A stretch of DNA of 64,000 nt. Source: Pontibacillus halophilus JSM 076056 = DSM 19796 (GTDB lineage: Bacteria; Bacillota; Bacilli; Bacillales; BH030062). The stretch lies in NCBI RefSeq assembly GCF_000425205.1, contig NZ_AULI01000001.1, forward strand, positions 372,001 to 436,000, read 5' to 3'. Both the position numbers and the translations under genes were made by a program. Under the pieces are notes generated by a model that saw only the letters and a list, made by a program, of their open reading frames with translations, was not told where the DNA came from and ran no database searches. This document shows, one piece after another, positions 35,846-45,477 of this stretch; position 1 is the stretch's first letter; every line of letters starts with the position of its first letter.

Positions 35846-37361
35846 AGTGCTTATTGTCGATGATGAACAGACAGAACGGGAAGGCTTAGAACTTATACTA
35901 ACAAGACACTTTGAAAACCTTGAAATCCAACAAGCTAAGAATGGGCGTATCGCTCTCGAACGCGCAAGTACATATAAGCCTAATCTCATCTTTATGGACA
36001 TTCAAATGCCCGGTTTATCAGGGATTGAAGCCATCCAAGAACTCCAACAGCGTGACTGTCACGCCAAGATCATTCTCGTAACCGCCTATGCAACCTTTGA
36101 GTATGCGAAGCAAGCTATGAAACTCGGTGTCCATGATTATATCGTGAAACCAAGTAAAATCTCTGAGATTGTGAAGACCGTTGAGAATGTATTGGATGTA
36201 ATTAAAGAGGAGCAAGTTCAAGAACAGAAGCAGCAGCACACCCTTCAAGCGGCTATGTCCGTCTTTGAAACGGATGTTGTGACCCAGCTCTTATTTGATC
36301 ATGTTCACGAAGTACATCTTAACCAACTCGTAGATTTGCTCCACATCCCCCTATCAGAAGATAAATTTGTGATGAGTTTACTAATCCCTGAAGGCGGTTC
36401 TTTAGCATATTCAAAGATTAAAGAAGCGGTTCGAGCATCAGGGAGCGGTTGGGTAGGCGCATTAAACGGGCGCCACGTTCCCATAATTGTGTTTCGGGAT
36501 TCAAGAAAGTCCTATCGTCATCAGTCCATGTCACTCGCACAAGAAATACTGTCGATAAGCGCTAATCAGGAACATCAGTGGTTTATCGGAATCGGAGATG
36601 TGTACAAACCGATAGAGAAAATTAAGCATTCTTACCAAGAATCATTGATGGCTACAAGAGACTTTCAACAATCGAGGAAATACCAATATTATGGCGACCT
36701 TCCTACACTCACGCTCGACGTCTCCTCTCAATCCTATAAAGCTTATGAAGAGCAATTCTATGGTTCTATTCGAAATCGAAACTGGACTGAGCTACTTGCC
36801 CACGTCCAAGACAGTATAGATGACCTAGAACGGAACTCGGTCACGATGATGGTCGCACAGAAGCAAATCGCTGAAATGCTGTGGCTAATCTCATCCATCC
36901 TTGCTGACATGGGCGTATCAGTAGAACTCCCCATATTCTCTGTACAAGTAACAAGCTATAAACAACTCCGAAATGAAACCGCCTTTATGCTCGAACGAAT
37001 GCAAGAAGCACATTACGAACATAGTCAGCAAACGGAAGGCGATATGATTGAGCAAATTAAAAATTACGTAATTGACCATGCCCACCAAGACCTGTCGCTT
37101 GAACGAATCAGCAAAGAAGTAGCACTTAGTCCGATATATATTAGTAAACTCTTCAAAGAGAAACTTGGCGTAAACTATATTACGTTTCTGACAGATTGTC
37201 GGCTCGAGAAGGCCAAGAAGCTCATGAGAGACTCAGAGAAAAGCATGAAAGAGATCTCCATTGAAGTTGGCTACCATGATCCTAATTATTTCAGCAAAGT
37301 CTTTAAGAAGAGTTACCATATGTCACCTACCGAATATCGAAAGAAAAACGTCATACGGTAA
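35838..37361 (+). CDS. AraC-type response regulator (YesN-like)
   Basis: A ~507-residue regulator: receiver domain (IKVLIVDDEQTEREG; phospho-acceptor Asp54 in LIFMDIQMPGLSG; Lys in DYIVKPSK ~105), a long middle region, and a C-terminal AraC domain with two HTH units (DLSLERISKEVALSPIYISKLFKEKLG and MKEISIEVGYHDPNYFSKVFKK). The frame opens with GTG at 35826, but AGAGGTGAG sits 7 bases before ATG 35838, giving the standard start MIKVLIVDDE. Likely activates the downstream sugar-uptake genes. Confidence 0.92.
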   Translation: MIKVLIVDDEQTEREGLELILTRHFENLEIQQAKNGRIALERASTYKPNLIFMDIQMPGLSGIEAIQELQQRDCHAKIILVTAYATFEYAKQAMKLGVHDYIVKPSKISEIVKTVENVLDVIKEEQVQEQKQQHTLQAAMSVFETDVVTQLLFDHVHEVHLNQLVDLLHIPLSEDKFVMSLLIPEGGSLAYSKIKEAVRASGSGWVGALNGRHVPIIVFRDSRKSYRHQSMSLAQEILSISANQEHQWFIGIGDVYKPIEKIKHSYQESLMATRDFQQSRKYQYYGDLPTLTLDVSSQSYKAYEEQFYGSIRNRNWTELLAHVQDSIDDLERNSVTMMVAQKQIAEMLWLISSILADMGVSVELPIFSVQVTSYKQLRNETAFMLERMQEAHYEHSQQTEGDMIEQIKNYVIDHAHQDLSLERISKEVALSPIYISKLFKEKLGVNYITFLTDCRLEKAKKLMRDSEKSMKEISIEVGYHDPNYFSKVFKKSYHMSPTEYRKKNVIR

Positions 37362-37380
37362 GTACGAAAGGAGCTAGGTT

Positions 37381-38448
37381 ATGATCCGTCTCATACTGTT
37401 ACCCACTCTTCTTATCTGTCTCGCTATGGCTACAGCCTGTACCCCTACGCGCGACGAAGCAGTAGACCGTCCTATGCCTACGCCACCTGAACCATCAAAG
37501 GAAACAATGCGCATTGAGGATTTAACGATTGGGTTCTCTATGGACACGTTACAAGAAGACCGCTGGCATAAAGATCGAACTCTCTTTAAACAAGCGGTGG
37601 AGAACGCAGGAGCAGAGGTGCTGATTGAAGTCGCCAATGGAGATGATGCGAAGCAAGTCTGGCAGACAGAGAAGATGATCGACAAAGGCATTGATGTGCT
37701 TGTCGTCGTGCCACATAACGCTGAGTCAATGGCAGCCATCGTCGAACGAGCGCACGATGCGAACATTAAAGTCCTCTCCTACGACCGACTTGTTCGAAAC
37801 GCCGAAGTAGATTTCTATATTTCTTATGACAACGAGCAAGTTGGTACTCTTCAAGCTGAAGCAATGACGGCAATCGTTCCAGAAGGAAACTACGTTTACA
37901 TCGGAGGTGCTGAAACAGATTATAATGCACACCTGCTAAAGAAGGGAGTCTTCGACGTGCTTCAACCGTACATTGAACGGGGTGACATTCGCGTGGTCTT
38001 TGATGATTGGACAAAGGACTGGGTGCTACAATACGCCAAAGAAAATATGCAGCTCGCACTGGAAGCGAATCTTGAACAGATTGACGCGGTTATCGCTGGT
38101 AATGATGCCACAGCTGGTGCTGCGATTGAAACGATTGAGAAGTATGGCCTTGAAAGGACCATCCCTGTAGCAGGGCAAGACGCCGACCTCGCTGGCATTA
38201 AACGAATCGTATCTGGCACCCAACGCTTCACCGTTTACAAGAGTATCGACAAGTTGACAGAACGTGCAGTAGAACTAGCCATCCAACTTGCGATGGGAGA
38301 AGACATCGTTCAAGACAAGACCATTAACAATGGCAAGATAAACGTCCCTTCCATTCTCCTCTCTCCTGTTCTCGTCAATCAGTCCAACATCACTGAAACA
38401 GTTATTGTAGACGGTTTTCACCAAGAAGCTGACATTTACGGCCCCTGA
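37381..38448 (+). CDS. Sugar-binding lipoprotein (XylF-like)
   Basis: A 355-residue lipoprotein: signal peptide with lipobox MATAC (Cys ~20) and a type I binding fold with IGFSMDTLQEDRWHKDRTLF, KGIDVLVVVPHN, IKVLSYDRLVRNAEVDFYISYDN, GNDATAGAAIE and GQDADLAGIKRIVSGTQ. The VSYDRLVRN and GQDAD segments are shared with XylF (D-xylose) and ChvE. It starts 19 bases after the regulator gene and ends at its own terminator, so it belongs to the sensor operon rather than to the ABC operon beyond. It may supply ligand to the sensor or to the importer. Confidence 0.87.
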   Translation: MIRLILLPTLLICLAMATACTPTRDEAVDRPMPTPPEPSKETMRIEDLTIGFSMDTLQEDRWHKDRTLFKQAVENAGAEVLIEVANGDDAKQVWQTEKMIDKGIDVLVVVPHNAESMAAIVERAHDANIKVLSYDRLVRNAEVDFYISYDNEQVGTLQAEAMTAIVPEGNYVYIGGAETDYNAHLLKKGVFDVLQPYIERGDIRVVFDDWTKDWVLQYAKENMQLALEANLEQIDAVIAGNDATAGAAIETIEKYGLERTIPVAGQDADLAGIKRIVSGTQRFTVYKSIDKLTERAVELAIQLAMGEDIVQDKTINNGKINVPSILLSPVLVNQSNITETVIVDGFHQEADIYGP

Positions 38449-38462
38449 CTATCAACGAACAC

Positions 38463-38493
38463 GCGACCAACTTTCGTCTTGGTCGCCTTTTTT
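38463..38493 (+). terminator. Terminator after the XylF-like gene
   Basis: Stem GCGACCAA (38463-38470) / TTGGTCGC (38479-38486) followed by CTTTTTT. Confidence 0.85.
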
Positions 38494-38560
38494 ATGCCCC
38501 TTTAAACGAAATTCTACCCCTATGTTAAAAAAGTACAGACTAATACTAAATACCTACTAT

Positions 38561-38575
38561 AAGAAAGCGGTTACA
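38561..38575. promoter_or_regulatory. cre-like catabolite repression site
   Basis: AAGAAAGCGGTTACA fits the CcpA consensus WTGNAANCGNWNNCW in all positions but one. It lies 65-79 bases before the ChvE-like start, just after a TACTAT/TATAAG -10-like stretch, a usual place for repression. Confidence 0.55.
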
Positions 38576-38639
38576 TAAAAGGGTTCCCATGCTATATTTA
38601 CAGTGTATTAGGAATTTATTTCCGAAAGGGGTCTTATTT

Positions 38640-39758
38640 ATGGGGAGAAAATTAAAGGCACTTGGATTACTTGCGACGGCTGTTCTAACGCTTGGAATTG
38701 TAGGTTGTAGCAGCGAAGGAGCCTCCGGAGGCGGAGGAGGAGATTTGGACGTCGGTATCGTCTTACCAACAAAGGACGAACCAAGATGGGTCCAAGATGA
38801 AACAAGATTTAAAGACGCATTGGCTGATTCTGACTATACAACTGAAATCTTATTCAGCCAAGGGTCTTCCGCTAAAGAGAAAGAAAATGTTGAAACGCTC
38901 ATTAGTAAGGGAATGGACGTCCTCATCATTGCTCCTCATGACGGCACAGCTGCTGGTTCTGCTGTTGAAGCTGCGAAAGACGAAGGCATCACCGTCATTT
39001 CTTACGACCGTTTAATTACAGATACAGAAGCAATTGACTACTACGTCACCTTCGACAGTGTCGCAGTTGGGGAAGCACAAGGACAATACTTAGTTGATAA
39101 CGCAGATGGTACAGGCGTACCGCTATATCTGTATGCAGGAGCTGCATCAGATAACAACGCCTTCCTTTTCTTTGAAGGTGCATGGAATGTTCTTCAGCCA
39201 AAGATTGCAGATGGTACATTTGTCATCGCAAACTCTAGTGAAGCAGAAGCATTAAAGGATAAAGCTGACCTAAGCCGTGAAGAGCTTGGAAGCATCCTTG
39301 GCCAGGTAACGACGAACTGGGACCCAAGTGAAGCGAAGAACAAAGCTGAAACACACCTTACTTCAGCTGGTTCTGACTTGAAAGGAGACGTCTCCATTCT
39401 AGCTCCTAACGATGGTACAGCACGTTCCATTGCTGACGTATTTGCTACAGATGGCGCCATCTCTGACTACACCATCACAGGTCAGGATGCTGAGAAAGCC
39501 TCCATCCAATACATTATTGACGGCAAGCAGTCTATGACCGTATTTAAAGACGTTCGCACCCTTGTTACAGATGCGATGGGCATGGCCGTAGACGTATTAG
39601 ATGGCAATACACCTGAAACGACAGCTACGTATGACAACGGCAGCATGGAAGTAGAAGCGAAGCAAACAGACGTCATCGTCGTCGACCAGGATAACGTGAA
39701 AGCGGAGTTAATTGATTCCGGATACTATGAAGCAAGCGAATTTAGTGGACTAGAATAA
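38640..39758 (+). CDS. chvE: Multiple-monosaccharide ABC transporter binding lipoprotein (ChvE-like)
   Basis: A ~372-residue lipoprotein: signal peptide with lipobox GIVGC (Cys ~21), a glycine-rich spacer, then a binding fold with GIVLPTKDEPRWVQDETRF, SKGMDVLIIAPHDGTA, VISYDRLITDTEAIDYYVTFDS, AASDNNAFLFFEGAWNVLQPK and ITGQDAEKASIQYI, very like ChvE. It delivers aldoses to the MmsAB importer encoded next. The frame opens at 38589, but the ATG at 38640, with AAAGGGGTC upstream, gives the correct signal peptide. First gene of the ABC operon. Confidence 0.88.
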   Translation: MGRKLKALGLLATAVLTLGIVGCSSEGASGGGGGDLDVGIVLPTKDEPRWVQDETRFKDALADSDYTTEILFSQGSSAKEKENVETLISKGMDVLIIAPHDGTAAGSAVEAAKDEGITVISYDRLITDTEAIDYYVTFDSVAVGEAQGQYLVDNADGTGVPLYLYAGAASDNNAFLFFEGAWNVLQPKIADGTFVIANSSEAEALKDKADLSREELGSILGQVTTNWDPSEAKNKAETHLTSAGSDLKGDVSILAPNDGTARSIADVFATDGAISDYTITGQDAEKASIQYIIDGKQSMTVFKDVRTLVTDAMGMAVDVLDGNTPETTATYDNGSMEVEAKQTDVIVVDQDNVKAELIDSGYYEASEFSGLE

Positions 39759-39772
39759 CCACTTGCTTTTCT

Positions 39773-39820
39773 AGAGTAATCGCTAATCAGTTTCTACGCT
39801 GATGCGATTACTCTCTATTT
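39773..39820 (+). terminator. Intra-operon hairpin between chvE and mmsA
   Basis: Stem AGAGTAATCGC (39774-39784) / GCGATTACTCT (39804-39814), with inner AATCAG/CTGAT pairing, followed by a short T-containing tail. Likely attenuates read-through or protects the chvE messenger, giving more binding protein than ATPase and permease. Confidence 0.6.
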
Positions 39821-39851
39821 AAATAAAGAGCAAGTACGGGGAGGTATAGCA

Positions 39852-41372
39852 GTGAGCGATTATATTCTAGAGATGAAGAACATATCGAAGGAGTTCACCG
39901 GTGTCAAAGCGCTCTCAAACGTTAATTTCAAAGTGGAACGAGGCGAAATCCATTGTCTCGTTGGGGAGAACGGAGCAGGGAAGTCAACGCTTATGAAAGT
40001 ATTAAGTGGCGTGTATCCCTATGGAGAATACGAGGGTGACATTGTATTCGACGGCAACGTTCAGCAGTTTAACAAGATTAGTGACAGTGTTGAGACAGGC
40101 ATCGTGATTATCTATCAAGAGCTTGCCCTCTTCCCAGATCTATCTGTCTATGAAAATATCTTTATCGGGAACGAACTGCAACGGAAAGGGGTGCTGGACT
40201 GGAACGAAGCGATTGTGAAATCAAAGGAACTCCTTAACAAAGTGAACCTACACATCAACCCGGAGATTCTTATCAAAGAGTTGGGAGTAGGGAAACAGCA
40301 ACTCGTTGAGATTGCGAAGGCACTAAGTAAGAAAGTTAAACTTCTCATTCTTGATGAACCAACAGCAGCCTTGAACGACAAAGACAGTGAAAACCTATTA
40401 GATTTGCTGAGAGAGCTTAAGAAACAAGGTATTACCTCTATTATGATATCCCACAAATTGAACGAAGTGATTTCGATTGCCGATAAAGCGACGGTACTCC
40501 GAGATGGGCAAACCATTACTACGCTTGATGCTTCTAATAATGAGATTAATGAAAATGAGATTATTAAGAACATGGTTGGACGAGAGATTGAAGACATCTA
40601 CCCGAAACGAAACATCCCAGCAACTGGAGATGTGCTACTTGAATTAACCGACTGGACGGCCTATGACTCGCGCATTGGCAGGAACGTAGCGGAGAACGTG
40701 AACTTAAAGATTAATTACGGTGAAATTGTTGGCATTGCGGGATTGATGGGCGCCGGACGCACGGAGCTCGCCCTTAGTATCTTCGGAAATTCCGAGAACT
40801 ACAAAACCTCTGGACACATCACCATCGACAACCAACCTGTAACGTTAAAGCATACGAGCGATGCCATTAAAGCTGGCATTGCGTACGTAACAGAGGACCG
40901 AAAAGGAGACGGTCTCTTCCTCCTACAAGATATTAAACAGAACATCTCCATTTCAAATTTAAAAGAACTTGCAAATTACGGCGTCGTCAATGAGAACGAA
41001 GAAATTAAAGTAGCCGAGGACTATAGACAATCGTTAGGGATCAAGACACCTTCCATCCAGCAAACTGTTGGAAACTTAAGCGGCGGAAATCAGCAAAAAG
41101 TTTCGATTGGCAAGTGGCTTTACGTAGGACCTAAGCTTCTCATTCTTGATGAACCGACTCGCGGGATTGATGTAGGCGCGAAACTCGAAATTTATACGGT
41201 TATGAACAAGCTGATTGAGAGCGGGATGAGTATTTTGATGATCTCCTCTGAGCTCGGTGAAGTGCTCGGCATGAGTGACCGGGTCTACGTCATGGCCAAG
41301 GGAGAAATAAAAGGAGAACTATCAACGAAAGAAGCAAGCCAAGAGAAAATTATGGAACTTGCGACACAATAG
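39852..41372 (+). CDS. mmsA: Multiple-monosaccharide ABC transporter ATPase (MmsA/XylG/MglA type)
   Basis: A 506-residue tandem-ABC protein. First domain: VGENGAGKSTLMKVLSG (Walker A ~36), signature LGVGKQQLVEIAKAL, Walker B LLILDEPTAALND. Second domain: GIAGLMGAGRTELALSIFG (degenerate Walker A, as usual in this family), LSGGNQQKVSIGKWL, LLILDEPTRGIDVG. It powers sugar import at the membrane. GTG start at 39852 follows GGGGAGGTATAGCA. Fourteen bases separate it from the permease gene. Confidence 0.92.
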   Translation: MSDYILEMKNISKEFTGVKALSNVNFKVERGEIHCLVGENGAGKSTLMKVLSGVYPYGEYEGDIVFDGNVQQFNKISDSVETGIVIIYQELALFPDLSVYENIFIGNELQRKGVLDWNEAIVKSKELLNKVNLHINPEILIKELGVGKQQLVEIAKALSKKVKLLILDEPTAALNDKDSENLLDLLRELKKQGITSIMISHKLNEVISIADKATVLRDGQTITTLDASNNEINENEIIKNMVGREIEDIYPKRNIPATGDVLLELTDWTAYDSRIGRNVAENVNLKINYGEIVGIAGLMGAGRTELALSIFGNSENYKTSGHITIDNQPVTLKHTSDAIKAGIAYVTEDRKGDGLFLLQDIKQNISISNLKELANYGVVNENEEIKVAEDYRQSLGIKTPSIQQTVGNLSGGNQQKVSIGKWLYVGPKLLILDEPTRGIDVGAKLEIYTVMNKLIESGMSILMISSELGEVLGMSDRVYVMAKGEIKGELSTKEASQEKIMELATQ

Positions 41373-41386
41373 GAAGGAGTGTAGAC

Positions 41387-42562
41387 ATGAACTTACTGAA
41401 AGAAGCAAGGTTATTAATTAAACATAATATTCGTGATTACGGCATGTACATCGCTTTACTTGTCATTATGCTCATCTTCACTATATTAACGGACGGGTTA
41501 TTCTTATCGTCTAGGAACATTAGCAACCTCATCGATTCTTCTGGGTACATTGCCGTACTCGCTGTTGGGGTCATGCTGGTCATCGTTATTCGCCATATAG
41601 ACCTATCCATCGGATTCTTGGCCGGATTCTTAGGTGCCATAGCCGCCATCTTGTTAGTGAACGTTGGCCTCCCGGTTTATCTCGTGATTCCGATCATTCT
41701 CATTCTTGGGTTGTTCGCAGGTTCCATTACCGGCTTTCTTGTTGCCGTTGTTGGCATCCCCGCATTTGTGGCAACACTAGCTGGCTGGCTCATCTACCGT
41801 GGCGCTTTGCTATTAGCGACAGAGAAGACTGGAACCATCATCGTGAACAACGATTCTTTCAACGCTATTGGGAACGGCTATATACCAGCAATTGCAACTG
41901 TAGGAGGGCTACATCTTCTTTCCCTCTTACTTGGTGCTGCAGCCATACTCTATTACATCTACACTGCAATTAAGAACCGTAGAAGTAAAGTGACTTACGG
42001 GTTTGACGTCGTCTCTCCTCCATTGTTTATTATCCAGCTCGTACTAGCCTCTAGTTTCATCGGCTTCGTAACGTGGATCTTAGCTGGCTACAATGGATTC
42101 TCCTGGACGCTTATCATCATTTTACTCGTCCTTATTGTGTATCACTTTATTACGACGAAAACTGTGCTCGGACGCCACATCTATGCAGTCGGAAGTAATC
42201 CAGAAGCGGCCCACCTGTCCGGCATTAACGTCAGTAAGATTACGTTCATCGTCTTTGGCTCTATGGGGATGCTCTCCGCCCTATCTGGAATTCTCTTCAC
42301 ATCTAGATTACAATCTGCGACCACAACGGCTGGAACCTTATTTGAGCTCGATGCGATTGCTGCCGCTTTCGTAGGAGGCGTTTCAGCTGCAGGAGGTGTT
42401 GGTAAAGTAACTGGTGCCGTCATTGGTGCTGTCGTTATGGCCACACTCGTAAATGGTATGAACCTCCTCGGGGTTGGCATTGCGATGCAATATATTATCC
42501 GTGGTGGTGTGCTTGCTCTTGCGGTAATCTTCGATGTCATGACAAGAAGACAGCGAGCGTAA
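41387..42562 (+). CDS. mmsB: Multiple-monosaccharide ABC transporter permease (MmsB/XylH type)
   Basis: A 391-residue permease of the BPD_transp_2 type with about 10 helices: DSSGYIAVLAVGVMLVIVIRHIDLSIG, GIPAFVATLAGWLIYRGALLL, HIYAVGSNPEAAHLSGI (EAA-like cytoplasmic loop), and AFVGGVSAAGGVGKVTGAVIGA are characteristic. It forms the translocation path for the sugar delivered by the ChvE-like protein. ATG at 41387 follows GGAAGGAGTGTAGAC. Last gene of the operon. Confidence 0.92.
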   Translation: MNLLKEARLLIKHNIRDYGMYIALLVIMLIFTILTDGLFLSSRNISNLIDSSGYIAVLAVGVMLVIVIRHIDLSIGFLAGFLGAIAAILLVNVGLPVYLVIPIILILGLFAGSITGFLVAVVGIPAFVATLAGWLIYRGALLLATEKTGTIIVNNDSFNAIGNGYIPAIATVGGLHLLSLLLGAAAILYYIYTAIKNRRSKVTYGFDVVSPPLFIIQLVLASSFIGFVTWILAGYNGFSWTLIIILLVLIVYHFITTKTVLGRHIYAVGSNPEAAHLSGINVSKITFIVFGSMGMLSALSGILFTSRLQSATTTAGTLFELDAIAAAFVGGVSAAGGVGKVTGAVIGAVVMATLVNGMNLLGVGIAMQYIIRGGVLALAVIFDVMTRRQRA

Positions 42563-42576
42563 GTTTGCTCTGTAGA

Positions 42577-42606
42577 AGGCTCAGCTCAGAAGCTGAGTCT
42601 TTTTTG
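42577..42606 (+). terminator. Terminator of the sugar ABC operon
   Basis: Stem GGCTCAGCT (42578-42586) / AGCTGAGTC (42591-42599), then TTTTTTT. Confidence 0.85.
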
Positions 42607-42766
42607 ATTAATTTTTATTAAATGAGAAAGAATAGAGATAAATGAAAAATGAAAGAAGGTGTAGAGAAGTACGAAACGAGGCATTCTGACCACCCAACAA
42701 ACTCATCAGTTGACAAAAATAAGCATTTTCAGTTTTACTGAAAGTACATCGAAGAAGGAATCCCCA

Positions 42767-42794
42767 TTGACATCAAATATGAATGTTATATAAT
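42767..42794 (+). promoter_or_regulatory. ahpCF promoter
   Basis: Consensus TTGACA (42767-42772) and TATAAT (42789-42794) with a 16-base spacer; a strong sigma-A promoter. Confidence 0.85.
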
Positions 42795-42807
42795 AACACA
42801 TAGTAGA

Positions 42808-42822
42808 TTATAATTATTATAG
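42808..42822. promoter_or_regulatory. PerR box
   Basis: TTATAATTATTATAG matches the PerR consensus TTATAATNATTATAA in all but the last base and sits just after the ahpCF -10, overlapping the expected transcription start, where the peroxide-sensing repressor would block it. Confidence 0.8.
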
Positions 42823-42871
42823 ATTACTAACTAAAATAATCTATAGTAAAACTATTAGGAGGAATTTAATC

Positions 42872-43435
42872 ATGTCTCTAATCGGTAAAGAAGTACAACC
42901 ATTCAACGCACAAGCATTTCGCAATGGCGAATTCGTAGAAGTATCAGAAGAAAACTTCAAAGGTAAATGGAGCGTAGTCATGTTCTACCCAGCAGACTTC
43001 TCTTTCGTATGCCCGACTGAACTTGAAGACCTTCAAGACCAATACGAAACTCTACAACAACTAGGTGCAGAAGTTTATTCTGTTTCTACAGATACTCACT
43101 TCGTACACAAAGGTTGGCATGACAGTTCCGAGAAAATCAACAAAATTACGTATACAATGATTGGTGACCCAAGCCAAACAATCTCCCGTAACTTCGACGT
43201 TCTAAACGAAGAATCTGGCCTAGCAGATCGCGGAACATTCATCATCGACCCAGATGGCGTAATCCAAACAGTAGAAATCACTGCTGACGGAATCGGCCGT
43301 GACGCTAGTCAGCTAGTAAGCAAAATTAAAGCAGCACAATACGTGCGCAACAACCCAGGCGAAGTTTGCCCTGCAAAATGGGAAGAAGGTTCTGAAACCC
43401 TTACACCAAGCCTAGATCTAGTAGGTAAAATCTAA
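42872..43435 (+). CDS. ahpC: Alkyl hydroperoxide reductase peroxiredoxin subunit
   Basis: A 187-residue typical 2-Cys peroxiredoxin. Peroxidatic Cys47 lies in [15 protein letters not shown] and resolving Cys166 in [11 protein letters not shown], the same positions as in E. coli Ahp[15 protein letters not shown] is also conserved. It reduces hydrogen and organic peroxides and is recycled by AhpF encoded 14 bases downstream. ATG follows TTAGGAGGAATTTAATC. Expected to be peroxide-induced through the PerR box. Confidence 0.97.
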   Translation: MSLIGKEVQPFNAQAFRNGEFVEVSEENFKGKWSVVMFYPADFSFVCPTELEDLQDQYETLQQLGAEVYSVSTDTHFVHKGWHDSSEKINKITYTMIGDPSQTISRNFDVLNEESGLADRGTFIIDPDGVIQTVEITADGIGRDASQLVSKIKAAQYVRNNPGEVCPAKWEEGSETLTPSLDLVGKI

Positions 43436-43449
43436 GGAGTGAACAACAC

Positions 43450-44976
43450 ATGCTTGAAGCCGATATTAAAGCTCAATTAAACCAGTATCTACAACTATTA
43501 GAGAGCGATATCGTGCTAAAGGTTAGTTCAGGTTCAGATAAAGTATCAACAGACATGCTAGCTCTTGTAGAAGAGCTAGCTTCTATGTCTTCAAAGATAT
43601 CTGTTGAACAAACAGAATTATCTAGAACGCCTAGCTTTAGCGTGAATCGCGTTGGGGAAGACACTGGCGTTACATTTGCAGGAATCCCCCTTGGACACGA
43701 ATTCACTTCACTTGTACTTGCACTACTTCAAGTGAGCGGACGTGCTCCTAAAGTAGACCAAAGTGTCATCGACCAAGTGAAAGCCATTAAAGGTGAATTT
43801 CACTTCGAGACGTATGTCAGCCTAAGCTGCCATAACTGTCCAGAAGTAGTACAAGCCGTTAACATGATGAGCGTCTTAAACCCGAATATCACCCACACTA
43901 TGATTGATGGCGCTGCCTTTAAAGAAGAGGTAGAACAAAAGAACATCATGGCAGTCCCTTCCCTACACCTCAATGGTGAGTTCTTAGGCGGAGGACGCAT
44001 GACAGTTGAAGAAATCATGGGTAAAATCGTAGAAGGCCCTTCTGCAGATGAATTTACAGAGAAAGAACCATACGACGTTCTTGTTGTAGGTGGTGGCCCA
44101 GCTGGTGCCAGCGCAGCCATCTACGCTGCTCGTAAAGGAATCCGTACAGGAATCGTAGCTGAACGCTTCGGCGGTCAAGTGCTTGATACGATGAGTATTG
44201 AGAACTTCATCAGTGTTTCCCGTACAGAAGGACCTAAGCTTGTTGCGAGTCTTGAAGAACACGTGAAAGACTACGAGATTGACGTGATGAACCTTCAACG
44301 CGCTCAAAAGCTTGAGAAGAAAGACATGTTCGAACTTGAACTAGAGAACGGTGGCGTTCTTAAGAGTAAGAGTCTCATTATTTCAACTGGTGCTCGTTGG
44401 CGCCAAGTGAACGTTCCAGGCGAAGAAGAGTTCAAGAACAAAGGTGTCGCGTATTGCCCACACTGTGACGGTCCACTATTCGAAGGCAAAGACGTTGCTG
44501 TAATCGGTGGCGGTAACTCTGGAATCGAAGCAGCAATTGACTTAGCCGGAATCGTGAAGCACGTTACGGTACTTGAATTCGCTTCTGAATTGAAAGCGGA
44601 CCAAGTTCTACAAGAACGCGTGAACAGCCTACCAAACGTAACGATTCACACAAATGCTCAAACAACTGAAATCACAGGAGATGAGAACGTAAACGGTATT
44701 ACGTACATCGACCGTGAATCAGGCGCTGAGAACCATGTTGAGCTTCAAGGGGTATTCGTTCAAATCGGTCTTCTTCCTAACACAGAATGGTTAGGCAATG
44801 CCATTGAACGCAACCAAATCGGTGAAGTTGTCATCGATAAGCACAACGCAACAAGTGTTCCAGGCGCATTTGGTGCTGGTGACTGTACAGACGGTCCACA
44901 CAACCAAATCATTATCTCTATGGGATCTGGTGCGAACGCTGCTCTAAGCGCATTTGATTACTTGATCCGTAACTAA
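43450..44976 (+). CDS. ahpF: Alkyl hydroperoxide reductase flavoprotein subunit
   Basis: A 508-residue AhpF. The N-terminal double-thioredoxin domain (~1-200) has the redox pair in [12 protein letters not shown] domain begins [19 protein letters not shown] (~213); the active disulfide is in [11 protein letters not shown] (~345); the NAD(P)H loop is [17 protein letters not shown]; the final FAD motif is [12 protein letters not shown]. It passes electrons from NADH to AhpC. Length and order are standard. Ends in a strong terminator. Confidence 0.97.
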   Translation: MLEADIKAQLNQYLQLLESDIVLKVSSGSDKVSTDMLALVEELASMSSKISVEQTELSRTPSFSVNRVGEDTGVTFAGIPLGHEFTSLVLALLQVSGRAPKVDQSVIDQVKAIKGEFHFETYVSLSCHNCPEVVQAVNMMSVLNPNITHTMIDGAAFKEEVEQKNIMAVPSLHLNGEFLGGGRMTVEEIMGKIVEGPSADEFTEKEPYDVLVVGGGPAGASAAIYAARKGIRTGIVAERFGGQVLDTMSIENFISVSRTEGPKLVASLEEHVKDYEIDVMNLQRAQKLEKKDMFELELENGGVLKSKSLIISTGARWRQVNVPGEEEFKNKGVAYCPHCDGPLFEGKDVAVIGGGNSGIEAAIDLAGIVKHVTVLEFASELKADQVLQERVNSLPNVTIHTNAQTTEITGDENVNGITYIDRESGAENHVELQGVFVQIGLLPNTEWLGNAIERNQIGEVVIDKHNATSVPGAFGAGDCTDGPHNQIIISMGSGANAALSAFDYLIRN

Positions 44977-44982
44977 TAGAAA

Positions 44983-45022
44983 AAAAGTCGCTATCTTCTT
45001 TGATGAAGATAGCGACTTTTGT
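44983..45022 (+). terminator. Terminator of ahpCF
   Basis: Perfect 16-bp stem AAAAGTCGCTATCTTC (44983-44998) / GAAGATAGCGACTTTT (45005-45020). Confidence 0.9.
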
Positions 45023-45052
45023 ATGAAAGACTCTTGAGTTACATCTTTATTT

Positions 45053-45241
45053 TCACTTAGCGCTCTTTTCAGCTGCAAGCTGTTTCTTCAAGGAAGCTAA
45101 TTCTTGCTCTAGGGTTTCTAACTGGCGTTCCATAGAAGTTGTATTTCCACCGGCGGACTCCATCTTCTCCAAATCGCCTTGAATACGAGCATAATCCGAT
45201 TTAATGACACTCAATTGTTCGTTAAGTTCGCGTTCGTTCAT
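45053..45241 (-). CDS. Small coiled-coil protein (SE1832-like)
   Basis: A 62-residue, highly charged helical protein starting MNERELNEQL, with SDYARIQGDLEKMES and a heptad-rich C-terminal half (RQLETLEQELASLKKQL). The motif resembles the uncharacterised SE1832 family of Firmicutes. Frame opens nine codons earlier, but AAAGGGG lies 8 bases before ATG 45241. No membrane segment. Function unknown. Confidence 0.7.
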   Translation of the reverse strand: MNERELNEQLSVIKSDYARIQGDLEKMESAGGNTTSMERQLETLEQELASLKKQLAAEKSAK

Positions 45242-45477
45242 TTTCCCATCCCCTTTGTTAAGAATCACACAACTTTACTAACACTCATCTATCAATAGCC
45301 AAGTCTTTGGTGGTGTAGGATGATGACGACCTGTGCGAGTCGTCCCCTTGCACTTTTCTTTAGATACTATTATTGTATATAATGGTTGAAATCTAGTCTA
45401 ACTAGAAGTAGGATAAATCATTTTCACTTTTTAATTTTGGGAACAAGTTTCTCTTAAGGAAAGGGTTCAGATATACT

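Noticed and set aside
37726-38231. Multiple minus- and plus-strand frames inside the XylF-like gene
   Set aside because: Shadow frames caused by codon bias; no start signals and no protein-like motifs.
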